A DNA stretch of 64,000 nt from Bradyrhizobium sp. LTSP885 (GCF_000938305.1 NZ_JYMT01000042.1:985130-1049129), one strand, 5' to 3'; positions 34,073 to 45,820 are shown, numbered from the stretch's first letter. The notes: generated by a model not told the origin, from the sequence alone. A program made the numbers and translations.

Positions 34073-35029
34073 ATGCCGGCCCTGTTCACCACGGAAGACG
34101 CGCCCACCCACCGGCGCCTCGCGCTCTGGCAGGACATCGTCTGCGATGTCTTTGTGCAGCTCGACTGCAAGTCCGACCTCGGCGGTGCCTTCCACGGCGC
34201 GATCACCAGCTCGCAGCTTGGCGCGGTCAAGTGCTCGACCGTCTCATCGGGCCGGCAGCGCGTCACCCGCACGCCGTCACGGATCTCGCGAGCGAGTGAG
34301 GACTTCGTCCTGATCGCATTGGGCCGGCAGGGCGCCGGCGCCGTGCTGCAGGACGGCCGCGAGACCGTGATCCAGCCCGGCGAGTTCGCGTTCTACGACA
34401 CGACGCGGCCCTACGAATTGCGGTTCACGGACGACTTCACGCAAACCATTTTCCAGGTGCCGCGCGACATGCTGCACCGGCGGTTTGCCGGCACCCAGAA
34501 CCTCACGGCAACCGCCTTCACGCCGGACCGCCCGGTCGAGCGGCTCGCCTATCAGTTCATCGCGGCGCTCTCGGACGTCGCCGACAGGCTTGACCAGGAC
34601 AATGCGATCCGCCTCTCCGATCAGGCCGCAGACCTGCTCTCGATGGCGATGAGCGAGCGGCTCGGCAGCGGCGCGCTGCCGTCGTCGACCCATCGCTCGG
34701 CGCTGCTGTACCGGCTGAAGGCGCATGTGCTGGCGCACCTGCCCAATCCGGAGCTGAGCCTTACTGAAGCCGCCACCGCGCTTCGTATCTCGCCGCGCTA
34801 CGTCAACAGCCTGTTTGCCGACGAGCAGACCTCGTTCCAGCGTTTCGTGCTGGCGCAACGGCTCGAACACTGCAAGCGGGACCTCGCCTCGCCCGCCCAC
34901 GCGCATCGCCATGTCAGCGAAATCGCCTTTGCGTGGGGCTTTAACGATCTCTCGCATTTCGGCCGGGTGTTCCGCGAGCACTACGGCCTGTCGCCGCGCG
35001 ACTGGCGGCAGAGCCGGCTGCCGAACTGA
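34073..35029 (+). CDS. AraC-family transcriptional regulator (NitR/FeaR type)
   Basis: 318 aa. An AraC-binding-like N-terminal domain (HRRLALWQDIVCDVFVQLDC, QPGEFAFYDTTRPYELRF) is followed by the HTH_AraC domain (LSLTEAATALRISPRYVNSL; HVSEIAFAWGFNDLSHFGRV; EHYGLSPRDWR). ATG 34073 has GGGAGG before it. It is divergent from the nitrilase gene; AraC regulators next to nitrile or aldoxime genes normally activate them, so this is the likely role. Confidence 0.93.
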   Translation: MPALFTTEDAPTHRRLALWQDIVCDVFVQLDCKSDLGGAFHGAITSSQLGAVKCSTVSSGRQRVTRTPSRISRASEDFVLIALGRQGAGAVLQDGRETVIQPGEFAFYDTTRPYELRFTDDFTQTIFQVPRDMLHRRFAGTQNLTATAFTPDRPVERLAYQFIAALSDVADRLDQDNAIRLSDQAADLLSMAMSERLGSGALPSSTHRSALLYRLKAHVLAHLPNPELSLTEAATALRISPRYVNSLFADEQTSFQRFVLAQRLEHCKRDLASPAHAHRHVSEIAFAWGFNDLSHFGRVFREHYGLSPRDWRQSRLPN

Positions 35030-35215
35030 TCGGCCAAGGACTTGCGGCGGCGGGCTTGTGGCGGCCTTGCGGCGCGTTTGCGACGCAAAAACTGGCGCGG
35101 AATCCGCAGCGCGGGGGATGCAATCAATTTACTTTAATCCCAACCGGTTCCACCGACGCCCTTCTCATCGCGCCGCATCCCGATACAGTCCCGCCGTTGA
35201 TTTGGAGGATTTCCG

Positions 35216-35569
35216 ATGCAGGACCGGCGCCAGGGCGCACGTGACAAAGTGCTCTATGGCGGCGTTGCTGCCGTCAACGAGCACGGCTCCACGATGGATT
35301 GCGTGGTCCGCAACATCAGCGACACCGGCGCCTGCGTGGAATTCGACACGGCAGCGAGGCTGCCGGAGGAGATGAACCTCACCATCGCGCGCAAGGGCCG
35401 CTCCTTCCTGGCCCGGATGATCTGGCGCCAGGCCAACAAGGTCGGCCTCGCCTTCCGCATCATGACATCGGACGCCCCGGTCAGCGATCTCGACGAGCGC
35501 CTGCGCAGGAGCGAGATCAAGAAGCGGCAGCTGCAGCGCCGCATCAAGCAATTGCTCGGCGAAGGCTGA
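35216..35569 (+). CDS. PilZ domain protein
   Basis: 117 aa. The c-di-GMP motifs are RxxxR (Arg5 and Arg9 in RRQGARDK) and NISDTGACVEF (the D/NxSxxG motif). It ends in a basic helix (RRSEIKKRQLQRRIKQLLG). GGAGGA before ATG 35216. It is a single-domain receptor that could relay c-di-GMP; PleD in the same window is one possible source. Confidence 0.93.
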   Translation: MQDRRQGARDKVLYGGVAAVNEHGSTMDCVVRNISDTGACVEFDTAARLPEEMNLTIARKGRSFLARMIWRQANKVGLAFRIMTSDAPVSDLDERLRRSEIKKRQLQRRIKQLLGEG

Positions 35570-35715
35570 GCTGGGCGCGTTCTCGCGGCTGCCAAATTTA
35601 CGACCTGAAGCCCCGTTCCCGCAGGCGGCCCGGCATTTTCGGGGGTTGCAAAGGACAGGCTAATCCAGCATGCGGTAGGCTCCGCCAATGCAGGAACCGA
35701 AGGCCAGTTTACGAT

Positions 35716-37137
35716 ATGTCGTCCGCGATGATCGAGCACGCCGACGGCCTGCCGCAGCCACAACGCAATTGGGCCATTTTCACGATTGCGCTCGGCCTGC
35801 TGGTGGCCGTGATCGATGGCTCGATCGCCAATGTTGCTCTCCCCACCATCGCCCGGGATCTCGACGCGAGCCCCGCGTTTTCGATCTGGATCGTCAACGG
35901 CTATCAGTTGGCGATCACGATTTCGCTGCTGCCGCTGTCGTCCCTCGGCGAAATCATCGGCTATCGCCGCGTCTATCTGGCGGGGCTGCTGCTCTTCACG
36001 CTGGCTTCGGTGTTTTGCGCGCTGGCGCATAATTTGCCGCTGCTGACGGTGGCGCGCATCGTGCAGGGATTTGGCGCCGCCGGAATCCTGAGCGTCAACG
36101 CCGCGCTGGTCCGCTTCACCTATCCGAGAGATTTGCTCGGCCGCGGCATCGGCCTCAACGCGCTGGTCGTCGCCATCTCGGCCGCGGTCGGCCCCACCGT
36201 CGCCTCGTTCATCCTGGCGGTCGGAACATGGCCCTATCTGTTCGCCATCAACATCCCGCTCGGGATCGTGACACTGGCTTTGGGCTTGCGCTATCTGCCG
36301 CACACCAGGCCGGCCGTCCACGCCTTCGACTGGCAAAGTGCCGGGCTCAGCGCCGTTGCGTTTGGGCTTGGCATCGCCGCGATCGACAGCGCCGGCCATG
36401 GCGAGGCGCTGTATCTCTGTCTCTCCGAATTTGCCATCGCTGCGGTCGCGTGCCTGTTGCTGGTCCGGCGGCAGACGCACCTTGCCGCTCCGCTGTTGCC
36501 GGTCGACCTGCTGCGGATTCCGATTTTCGCGCTATCGATCGGCACCTCGATCGCCTCCTTCTGCGGCCAGATGCTGGCCTTTGTCGCGATGCCGTTTTAT
36601 CTCGAGAGCCATTTCGGATATTCGGCGGTGCAGATCGGCCTGCTGATCACGCCGTGGCCGATTGCGGTCGGATTCGCAGCTCCGATTGCTGGTTGGCTGG
36701 TCGAGCGCTATCCGGCCGGCCTGTTGGGCGGCATCGGGTTGCTGGTGTTCGCGGTGGGACTGGGCACATTGGCGCTGATGCCGGCCGCCGCCTCGCCGTT
36801 CGACGTGATCTGGCGCATGGCGCTCGCCGGCGCGGGTTTTGGTTTGTTCCAGACCCCCAACAACCGCACCATGATCGCCGCAGCCCCGCGCGAGCGCTCG
36901 GGCGGCGCCAGCGGAATGCTCGGAACGGCACGCCTGCTGGGACAGACGATCGGCGCGTCGCTGGTGGCGTTGCTGCTGGCGCGCTTTCCGGCTGACGGCA
37001 CCAGGATCTCGCTCATGGTCGGCGTCGGCTTTGCCGTGGTCGGCGCTGCGCTCAGTATGCTGAGGCTGTCAACGGCAGGCAGCCAGGGCGCCGAACGGGT
37101 GCGGGTCCACGAGAGCCAGCGCCTGAAGGGCGAGTGA
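35716..37137 (+). CDS. MFS multidrug transporter, DHA2 (EmrB/QacA) type
   Basis: 473 aa from ATG 35716, about 14 membrane segments. Motifs are LLVAVIDGSIANVALPTIAR (motif D1), LGEIIGYRRVYLAG (motif A) and VQGFGAAGILSVNAALVRF; the motif C-like segment reads AISAAVGPTVASF. No membrane-fusion partner is adjacent. An open frame runs back to 35299 but overlaps the PilZ gene in another frame and is spurious. Confidence 0.92.
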   Translation: MSSAMIEHADGLPQPQRNWAIFTIALGLLVAVIDGSIANVALPTIARDLDASPAFSIWIVNGYQLAITISLLPLSSLGEIIGYRRVYLAGLLLFTLASVFCALAHNLPLLTVARIVQGFGAAGILSVNAALVRFTYPRDLLGRGIGLNALVVAISAAVGPTVASFILAVGTWPYLFAINIPLGIVTLALGLRYLPHTRPAVHAFDWQSAGLSAVAFGLGIAAIDSAGHGEALYLCLSEFAIAAVACLLLVRRQTHLAAPLLPVDLLRIPIFALSIGTSIASFCGQMLAFVAMPFYLESHFGYSAVQIGLLITPWPIAVGFAAPIAGWLVERYPAGLLGGIGLLVFAVGLGTLALMPAAASPFDVIWRMALAGAGFGLFQTPNNRTMIAAAPRERSGGASGMLGTARLLGQTIGASLVALLLARFPADGTRISLMVGVGFAVVGAALSMLRLSTAGSQGAERVRVHESQRLKGE

Positions 37138-37201
37138 CGCCGCGCGCAAGATTTGATCTGAGAGCATCATGCTCTGATCGGCCGTTCCGTGCCGCAAAGA
37201 A

Positions 37202-37229
37202 AAAAGGCCGGCTCTGCAGCCGGCCTTTT
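37202..37229. terminator. Bidirectional terminator between MFS gene and clpA
   Basis: AAAAGGCCGGCT-CTGC-AGCCGGCCTTTT, a perfect 12-bp stem with A and T flanks, between the converging MFS and clpA genes. Confidence 0.92.
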
Positions 37230-37252
37230 CGATTTCACTCGTCGTCTGGGCG

Positions 37253-39664
<2,412 letters not shown>

Positions 39665-39791
39665 TCGCGTCCTCTAAGGCCCCCGGCCATCATGATCGCC
39701 ATTACCCGGTCAGGCAACAACAACCTTTGTCATGCCCCTTGATATAGTTACGTCGGATCGTGGCGAAAGGGCCGGTTCCGACAGCTTGATT

Positions 39792-39840
39792 GAGCATGAT
39801 CTTTTCGGAAAATCGCTACGCATTTTTCCGGATCATATCC
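39792..39840. repeat. Degenerate copy of the GAGCATGATC palindromic repeat
   Basis: GAGCATGATCTTTTCGGAAAA is inverted against TTTTTCCGGATCATATCC. Related to the element at 4323 but with less perfect outer arms. Located between clpA and clpS, directly next to another repeat. Confidence 0.7.
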
Positions 39841-39944
39841 TAGAGCCGTTTCCGCTCCGATTGAATCGGAACGGGGCTCTAGATTCTTGTTTTGACGCGT
39901 TTTCCCAGCGCGAACCGGCATCCACTTCGCTCGAAAACGGTCTA
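39841..39944 (+). repeat. Second copy of the 95-bp interspersed repeat
   Basis: It reads TAGAGCCGTTTCCGCTCCGA, then AATCGGAACGGGGCTCTAGA, TTCTTGTTTTGACGCGTTTT and AACCGGCATCCACTTCGCTC, ending GAAAACGG. It aligns along its whole length with the minus-strand copy at 32732-32827. With the palindrome just before it, it fills most of the clpA-clpS spacer (39665-40100), which has no gene. Confidence 0.85.
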
Positions 39945-40100
39945 GTTTCCCTCTAAATTCCGGCATAACTGAGTCGCTCAACCGGGCCCCGCAATCATGC
40001 GGGGATGTCCGTCGCCGGCGTCATGGCAAGTGACGGCGTCGCACCCGTTGAGAATGCAAGACCCGTTCCGGTTTCCGGCGGGCCAGCCGTTACCGGCGAA

Positions 40101-40433
40101 CTACTTCTTTTCCATCACACATTGCAGCGGGTGCTGGTGCTTGCGCGCGAAATCCATCACCTGCGTCACCTTGGTCTCGGCGATCTCGTAGGTGAACACG
40201 CCGCACTCACCGATCCCGTGATGGTGAACGTGGAGCATGATCTTGTTGGCCGCCTCCGCGTCCTTCTGGAAGAACCTCTCCAACACGTGAACGACGAACT
40301 CCATCGGCGTGTAGTCGTCGTTCAGGATCAGGACGCGATACAGGTTCGGACGCTTGGTCTTCGGCTTGACCTTGGTGATGACCGAACTCGACGGGCCGCC
40401 GGCCCCGCCATTGCGGTTCTCGTCGCCGCTCAT
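40101..40433 (-). CDS. clpS: ATP-dependent Clp protease adaptor ClpS
   Basis: 110 aa from ATG 40433 (MSGDENRNGGAGG). LYRVLILNDDYTPMEFVVHV, MLHVHHHGIGECGVFTYEI and ETKVTQVMDFARKHQHPLQC are the ClpS core with the N-degron pocket. It delivers N-end-rule substrates to ClpA, encoded downstream on the same strand. The frame remains open to an ATG at 40514; the added 27 residues look unlike the family, so the shorter start is preferred. Confidence 0.94.
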   Translation of the reverse strand: MSGDENRNGGAGGPSSSVITKVKPKTKRPNLYRVLILNDDYTPMEFVVHVLERFFQKDAEAANKIMLHVHHHGIGECGVFTYEIAETKVTQVMDFARKHQHPLQCVMEKK

Positions 40434-40961
40434 GCTCGGGGCGCGCGCGGCTGATGCCGCCGGCCTGGACGAAATCAACTCAGACGAAAAGGCTGTGGAC
40501 GTGGATTGCAGCATGGCTCAGCGTTCGAATTCCCCAGGGGAAACCGGTTGGCGTATCGGGGGTGTTTCGCAATTGCCGCAGCGGCCATCATTGCCGCAGT
40601 AGCCATAGCGGAACTCCCAGCAACGCTTTCCAGATTGCCGCTCCCGGTCCGATCCAGCGGCTGGATCGGCCCCACGAATATGGGGCCGCCGGCGCCGTGC
40701 CGCAAGCAGAGAAGCTCCGCACGTACCCGGACCCAAACCGGACCGATTCCCGGCGCGGCAATCCCGGCAAGGTTAATCATTTCTGCCGGGTTTGACAAAG
40801 GAGTCCGCTAACCGATTTAGCGGGCATTGAGGGTATCGGCGGCTTTTGCCCTACTTTTCATCGCCAGCGGCGGGCCCTGCCCGGTTTCGATGCCGGGATT
40901 CATCATCTGTTTAGCGGCGTGCGTAGAGATGACGCCCTCAATTCATTTCGACGAGAGCATC
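40434..40961. other. Intergenic region between clpS and the TadG-like gene
   Basis: About 530 bp with no convincing gene. It must hold the divergent promoters of clpS and the vWA protein. The only structure noticed is an inverted repeat GATCCAG-CGG-CTGGATC at 40651-40667. Short frames on both strands lack codon bias and ribosome sites. Confidence 0.5.
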
Positions 40962-42875
40962 ATGCTTGTAACAGCTTTTCTCAGTCGCATCCGCGCCGCC
41001 GCCGCCCGGTTCTCCGCGGTAACCGACGGTAACGTCGCAGCCATGTTTGCCGTCGCAGCCGTGCCTATCGTCTGCTTCGTGGGTGTGGCAATCGACTACT
41101 CCCGCGCCAACAGCGCCCGCTCCTCGATGCAGGCGGCGCTGGATTCCACCGCGCTGATGGTCGCAAAGGACCTGAGCAGCGGCACCATCACGACCTCGCA
41201 GGTCACTGCCAAGGCGCAGGCCTATTTTACCGCGCTCTACACCAACACAGATGCCAAGTCGTCGGTCACGGTCAACGCAACCTACACGGCGGCCTCTAGC
41301 TCGAGCACCTCGACCATCCTGGTCACAGGGTCCGGCTCCGTGAAAACCGATTTCCTGAAATTTGCGGGCTACTCCCCGAACATCAGTTTCAACAGCAGCT
41401 CGACCTCGACCTGGGGCAACGCCAAGATGCGCGTCGCGCTGGTCCTCGACAACACGGGATCGATGGCCCAGAACGGCAAGATCACCGCGCTGCGCAACGC
41501 AGTGGCCGGATCCGGCGGCCTGATCGACCAGCTCAGTGCGCTCAGCAAGACCAACGGCGACGTCTATATCTCCGTCATCCCGTTCGCCAAGGTCGTCAAT
41601 GTCGGCGCCTCGAACTACACCCAGAGCTACATCGACTGGACCGACTGGCTGAATCCGCCGACCACCCAGCCTGCCAATGCCGTCACCAGTGGCTCCAGTA
41701 ACAGCCTCCAGGCGGGGCTTCCGATCAACTGGCATGCGGTGGGACCAGGCGCGAGATGCCCGTGGACCAACAGCAGCGGCGGCTTCACCTGCCAGCAGAG
41801 CCCGACCAGCACCCAGTCCGCGTCGACGGTTCCGTCGAGCGGCACCTATAAGGGCTACGTCTGCCCGAGCGTCGATTACAATTCCCACACGCTGTACAAT
41901 GGCTGCTGGGTCAGCACGCAGGTCGGCACCACCGCCCAGGTATTTTGCACGGGAAACAACAATTGTAGCTGCCCGTTGAATTCGCTCGGTCTGCCCGTCA
42001 CTGGTTGCGGCTGCAGCACCACCGGCGGCGTCAAATCGTGCTCCGGATATATCTATACCCACGACTGGACGCAGCCCGGACCGAACGACACCGCACACAA
42101 CACGTACCAGCCCCGAGTGAGCGCCGTTGTTGGTTGGACAAGCAACCAGTATACGGCAGCCAATCCGACGCCCACGGTGACGAACAACTGGCAGCAGGCG
42201 TCCACCAATCCCATCACCAACTGGACCGGCTGCATCACCGACCGCACCCAGCCCAACGATGCAACAGGCGTGCTGCCGGACACACACGATGTCACGACGC
42301 AGTTTCCGGCCAACGAGTATTACGAGAACAACTCGTCCTATTGCAGCAGCAGCGCCTCGACGCCGCTCGAGCCGATCATTCCGCTGAGCTACAATTGGAG
42401 CGCGCTGAAGACCGCAGTCAACGCGATGCAGCCGACCGGCGGCACCGACCAGGCGGTCGGATTGGCGTGGGGGTGGCAGTCGCTGCTGCCGAACGGCCCG
42501 CTCAACACGCCGGCGGAGGATTCCAACACCACGTACAACCGGGTCATCATCCTGTTGTCGGACGGCCTGAACACGGAAGACCGCTGGCCCGCTTACGGCG
42601 ACGGCAGCTCGCAGGCGAACGGCAATCCGATCGACGTCCGGCAGGCGCTGATGTGCCAGAATCTGCAGAATGCGAAGGATACCAACGGCAATCCGATGTA
42701 CACGATCTACACGATCCAGGTGAACACGGACTCGCCCCAGGACCCCACCTCGACCGTGCTACAGAACTGTGCGAGCAGCCCCGACAAGTTCTACATGCTG
42801 ACCAGTTCGAGCCAGATCGTGACGACGTTCAACACGATCGGAACGGCTCTCAGCAAGCTGCGCGTGGCGAAGTAG
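40962..42875 (+). CDS. TadG-like pilus protein with vWA domain
   Basis: 637 aa from ATG 40962 (MLVTAFLSRIRAAAARFSAV). N-terminal TadE/TadG-like segment (GNVAAMFAVAAVPIVCFVGV then AIDYSRANSARSSMQAALDS) anchors it in the membrane. The vWA domain has the MIDAS DNTGS at residues 163-167 and later IILLSDGLNTED. A Cys-rich, Ser/Thr-rich insert lies between. An upstream ATG (40827) gives 45 more residues but no better start. The flp/tad locus itself is not in the window. Confidence 0.88.
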   Translation: MLVTAFLSRIRAAAARFSAVTDGNVAAMFAVAAVPIVCFVGVAIDYSRANSARSSMQAALDSTALMVAKDLSSGTITTSQVTAKAQAYFTALYTNTDAKSSVTVNATYTAASSSSTSTILVTGSGSVKTDFLKFAGYSPNISFNSSSTSTWGNAKMRVALVLDNTGSMAQNGKITALRNAVAGSGGLIDQLSALSKTNGDVYISVIPFAKVVNVGASNYTQSYIDWTDWLNPPTTQPANAVTSGSSNSLQAGLPINWHAVGPGARCPWTNSSGGFTCQQSPTSTQSASTVPSSGTYKGYVCPSVDYNSHTLYNGCWVSTQVGTTAQVFCTGNNNCSCPLNSLGLPVTGCGCSTTGGVKSCSGYIYTHDWTQPGPNDTAHNTYQPRVSAVVGWTSNQYTAANPTPTVTNNWQQASTNPITNWTGCITDRTQPNDATGVLPDTHDVTTQFPANEYYENNSSYCSSSASTPLEPIIPLSYNWSALKTAVNAMQPTGGTDQAVGLAWGWQSLLPNGPLNTPAEDSNTTYNRVIILLSDGLNTEDRWPAYGDGSSQANGNPIDVRQALMCQNLQNAKDTNGNPMYTIYTIQVNTDSPQDPTSTVLQNCASSPDKFYMLTSSSQIVTTFNTIGTALSKLRVAK

Positions 42876-42895
42876 CACCGCAACACACCTCACAA

Positions 42896-42924
42896 AAAAG
42901 CCCGGCTAAACCAGCCGGGCTTTT
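42896..42924 (+). terminator. Rho-independent terminator after the TadG-like gene
   Basis: AAAAGCCCGGCT-AAACC-AGCCGGGCTTTT, a perfect 12-bp stem followed by ATTTT. Confidence 0.93.
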
Positions 42925-42925
42925 A

Positions 42926-42957
42926 TTTTGTCGTCAGTGCCTTTTGTCGTCAGTGCC
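42926..42957. repeat. Perfect 16-bp tandem duplication
   Basis: TTTTGTCGTCAGTGCC occurs twice in immediate succession (42926-42941, 42942-42957), just downstream of the terminator. Probably a recent slippage or repair duplication. Confidence 0.9.
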
Positions 42958-42969
42958 TTGCGGCAGTGA

Positions 42970-43311
42970 TCAGTGCGAGGCCGCCGGCGTAAACTTGGAG
43001 ACCAGGCCTTCATAGGGCTTGAAGGTCTGCTTGGCGCAATCGCTGTAGAGGCCGGCGATCTTCTGTGTTTCCGCAACGAAGGTCTCGTAGGAGGCGCGCA
43101 CGAACTCGGTCTGCGCCTCGAGCACCTTGTCGATCGACTTCACGCCGGACAGCTTCTCGACGAATGACTTGGTGTCCTCGAAGGACTTCTTGGCGTAGTC
43201 GCCGTAGGCGGTGGCGATCGCCTGGACGCCGCTCTGCAGGTTGCTTGCGGAAGCGGTCACCGATTCCATGTGCTCTTTGCCGTAGCTCTGAATGTCTTCA
43301 ATCTTGACCAT
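42970..43311 (-). CDS. Phasin family protein
   Basis: 113 aa from ATG 43311 (MVKIEDIQSYGKEHMESVTA). Helical throughout: SASNLQSGVQAIATAYGDYA, TKSFVEKLSGVKSIDKVLEA and FVRASYETFVAETQKIAGLY match phasin_2. Phasins coat PHB granules. Its upstream region contains two GTGC-N3-GCAC dyads, probable sites for the PHB-sensing repressor PhaR. Confidence 0.9.
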   Translation of the reverse strand: MVKIEDIQSYGKEHMESVTASASNLQSGVQAIATAYGDYAKKSFEDTKSFVEKLSGVKSIDKVLEAQTEFVRASYETFVAETQKIAGLYSDCAKQTFKPYEGLVSKFTPAASH

Positions 43312-43395
43312 AATGGAGATTTCCTTTTCCCAGACTCTTGAACGTGTGCGTTCCCATTGCCGGGAAGCTCCCGGCCCCCTGACACCAATAGAATA

Positions 43396-43438
43396 GTGCA
43401 CTGCACAAAATAGTCAAGAAGAATTGTGCAATGCACAA
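43396..43438. promoter_or_regulatory. Two GTGC-N3-GCAC dyads upstream of the phasin gene (PhaR-like sites)
   Basis: GTGCACTGCAC (43396-43406) and TTGTGCAATGCACAA (43424-43438, a perfect dyad about one central base) start 28 bp apart, 85-130 bp upstream of the phasin start. Phasin genes are controlled by PhaR, which binds short TGC/GCA dyads in related bacteria; the assignment here is by analogy. Confidence 0.55.
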
Positions 43439-43754
43439 TCAACCTGGCCGTTGCGGGCCGATTTCGACCATTTGCGATAAACCCCCGGGGACTACGCAAC
43501 GGTTGCTTAATCTTTTAGAAACTTGGCCCGCCTACCCTGATTCCTGGACTTTCTTGGACTTTGTTCGTCTTCCGACAGGCAGCCTGAAAACTGTTTGTGA
43601 ACAGCACCTTAGCTAGAACAGCGACCTGAGTGGCCACCGCGGCCCGAGCATTCTGCCCGGACCGGTATGTTGCGCAGGCAAGGATCGGCGGCCGTCGGGC
43701 ACAATTTCGCCTCACGAGCCGGTGATCTAGATAGAAATTGGGACGGGGAAGTAA
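43439..43754. other. Intergenic leader of the DD-carboxypeptidase gene
   Basis: About 316 bp after the phasin promoter. No gene seen. A small hairpin CTGTT-TGTG-AACAG lies near 43588, and GGACGGGGAAGTAA precedes ATG 43755 as the ribosome site. Confidence 0.4.
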
Positions 43755-45554
43755 ATGCTTCGCACAACCTTGGCTTCCTCGCGCGCGTTGCGAGTTGGCG
43801 TTCTCGGGCTCGTTACCCTCACCACAGCGATCCTGATCACCAGTGACAGCGCCGAGGCGCGCCGTTACCGGCGCCACTACGCCCGCCATCATCACAGCGA
43901 AGAGGCGCGCGAGAGCTACAGCCCGCAATTCGCGTCGATCATCGTCGACGGCAATTCCGGCGCGGTGCTGACCTCCAGCAATCCCGACGGCCTGCGCCAC
44001 CCCGCCTCGCTCACCAAGATGATGACGCTCTATCTGCTGTTCGAGCGTCTCGATGCCGGCAAGATCAAGCTCGACACCGAGATGCCGGTCTCCGAGCATG
44101 CCTCCGAACAGGATCCGACCAAGCTCGGCCTGCGGCCCGGCCAGACCATCAGGGTCGAAGACGCCATCAAGGGCCTCATCACCCGCTCGGCCAACGACGC
44201 CGCGGTGGTGATTTCAGAGGCGATCGGCGGCAACGAGGACGACTTCGCCAGGATGATGACGCGCAAGGCGCGCGCGCTCGGCATGAGCAAGACCGTCTAT
44301 CGCAACGCCTCAGGCCTGCCCAACGACGAGCAACTGACGACGGCGCGCGACCAGTCGACACTGGGCCGCGCGCTCCAGGATCGCTTCCCGCGCTACTATC
44401 GCTACTTCTCGACCACGGCTTTCAATTTCCGCGGCCACACCATCACCGGCCACAATCATCTGCTCGGCAGCGTCGAGGGCGTCGACGGCATCAAGACCGG
44501 CTACACCCGCGCCTCCGGCTTCAACCTCGTGACCTCGATCCACCGCGGCAACCGCTTCCTGGTCGGCGTGGTGCTCGGCGGCCGCAGCGGCGGTTCGCGC
44601 GACGCCATCATGCGCAATTTGCTCGCAGAGAATATCGTCAAGGGCGCGACGACCCGCACCGCTATCGCGATCACCGAGCGCAACCCGGCTGACGCGAACG
44701 TCGAAGTCGCCGACGCCGACGACGCTCCGCGCGCGTCCGACAGCATGGCCGCCGCGTCCGAACCCGCCGTGGCCGCCATGCCGGCCCCGGCGCCGCGCCC
44801 GGCCAACAAGCCCTCGCTGATCGCGGCGGCCGCCGCCTCCCTGCCGCCTCTGCCCGCAAGGCCGGAGCCGCAGGCCAAGCCCGAACCGGCGCCGTTGACC
44901 TCAGGCGTGATCCAGACCCAGCCGATCGCAGCGATCCCAGGCTCGGCTGAGCCGATGAAGCCGGTCAAGGTGAAGACCGTGCAGGTCAAGGCCGGCCAGA
45001 TCAGGCTCGCCGCCGCCGGCCCGGCGCAGTCGGCGCCGCCGATCACCAACACCATCCCGCCACGCGCCGAAGTCGCCGAGACCTCCAATGCGATGATGGC
45101 GCGGGCCACCGAGACCTCCAGGCCTGAGATGCCGCCGCAGCCGGCCAATTTCGGCACCGGCAAGGGCATCCTCGGCGTGCTGCCGGCCTCGGCCGTGCAG
45201 GCGCCCGCGCCGGCCACATCGCAGGCCATGGCGTCGATCGAACCCGCCCGTAGCCAGCCCGTCGTCCAGCAGGACACCGCAATCAGGTCGGCTGCGGCCG
45301 GCGCCCATACCGGCTGGATCATTCAGGTCGGCGCACTGGAGTCCGAGGACCAGGCCAAGCAGCGCATCGACCTCGCCCGCAATTCGGCCCGCGGCCTGCT
45401 CAGCAAGGCCGATCCGTTCACCGAGCCGGTGGTCTCCAAGGGCGATCGCAGGCTCTACCGCGCCCGCTTCGCCGGCCTCGAGCGCGACCAGGCCGAAGCG
45501 GTATGCAAGGCGCTGAAGCGCGCCGACATCTCCTGCATCACCGTTCGCAACTGA
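43755..45554 (+). CDS. D-alanyl-D-alanine carboxypeptidase (penicillin-binding protein) with SPOR domain
   Basis: 599 aa. A signal peptide (VGVLGLVTLTTAILITSDSA) is followed by the S11 peptidase domain: SLTK at 85-88, SAN at 145-147, KTG at 247-249. A long Pro/Ala-rich linker (about residues 320-510) leads to a C-terminal SPOR domain (GWIIQVGALESEDQAKQRID ... RARFAGLERDQAEAVCKALK). It trims stem peptides and is probably recruited to the septum by SPOR. Confidence 0.95.
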   Translation: MLRTTLASSRALRVGVLGLVTLTTAILITSDSAEARRYRRHYARHHHSEEARESYSPQFASIIVDGNSGAVLTSSNPDGLRHPASLTKMMTLYLLFERLDAGKIKLDTEMPVSEHASEQDPTKLGLRPGQTIRVEDAIKGLITRSANDAAVVISEAIGGNEDDFARMMTRKARALGMSKTVYRNASGLPNDEQLTTARDQSTLGRALQDRFPRYYRYFSTTAFNFRGHTITGHNHLLGSVEGVDGIKTGYTRASGFNLVTSIHRGNRFLVGVVLGGRSGGSRDAIMRNLLAENIVKGATTRTAIAITERNPADANVEVADADDAPRASDSMAAASEPAVAAMPAPAPRPANKPSLIAAAAASLPPLPARPEPQAKPEPAPLTSGVIQTQPIAAIPGSAEPMKPVKVKTVQVKAGQIRLAAAGPAQSAPPITNTIPPRAEVAETSNAMMARATETSRPEMPPQPANFGTGKGILGVLPASAVQAPAPATSQAMASIEPARSQPVVQQDTAIRSAAAGAHTGWIIQVGALESEDQAKQRIDLARNSARGLLSKADPFTEPVVSKGDRRLYRARFAGLERDQAEAVCKALKRADISCITVRN

Positions 45555-45587
45555 GCTTCCACATCATCTGAAATCAAGATCTCAATA

Positions 45588-45627
45588 CAACAAGGCCGGC
45601 GCCGCAAGCGCCGGCCTTGTTGCTTTT
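45588..45627 (+). terminator. Strong terminator after the carboxypeptidase gene
   Basis: CAACAAGGCCGGCGC-CGCAA-GCGCCGGCCTTGTTG, a perfect 15-bp stem, followed by CTTTT. Confidence 0.92.
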
Positions 45628-45820
45628 GGCGCACGGTCCAGAAAATTGATCAGCCGTCGCCGTGCGTCGCGCGCCGGCGAAAACTTCTCGTCAAGCTTTT
45701 ACGGTTAAGTTTTCACCAAGGGACGATCGACCATGCCGGACAACGGCAGGCGACACCGGGCGTTCGATCAGAGACGGAAGCAGCTCTCGGCTTGTGGCGT
45801 ATGTGGCGTTGCGGAGCGAG

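Noticed and set aside
35299..35715. N-terminal extension of the MFS transporter frame
   Set aside because: It overlaps the PilZ gene in another frame and has no membrane character; the ATG at 35716 gives a normal DHA2 start.
40475..40811. Overlapping short frames in the clpS upstream region
   Set aside because: No ribosome sites, no similarity recognised, and biased composition on both strands; probably promoter DNA.
40938..42287. A 449-codon frame antisense to the TadG-like gene
   Set aside because: Arg/Gly-rich shadow; the vWA motifs on the plus strand identify the real gene.
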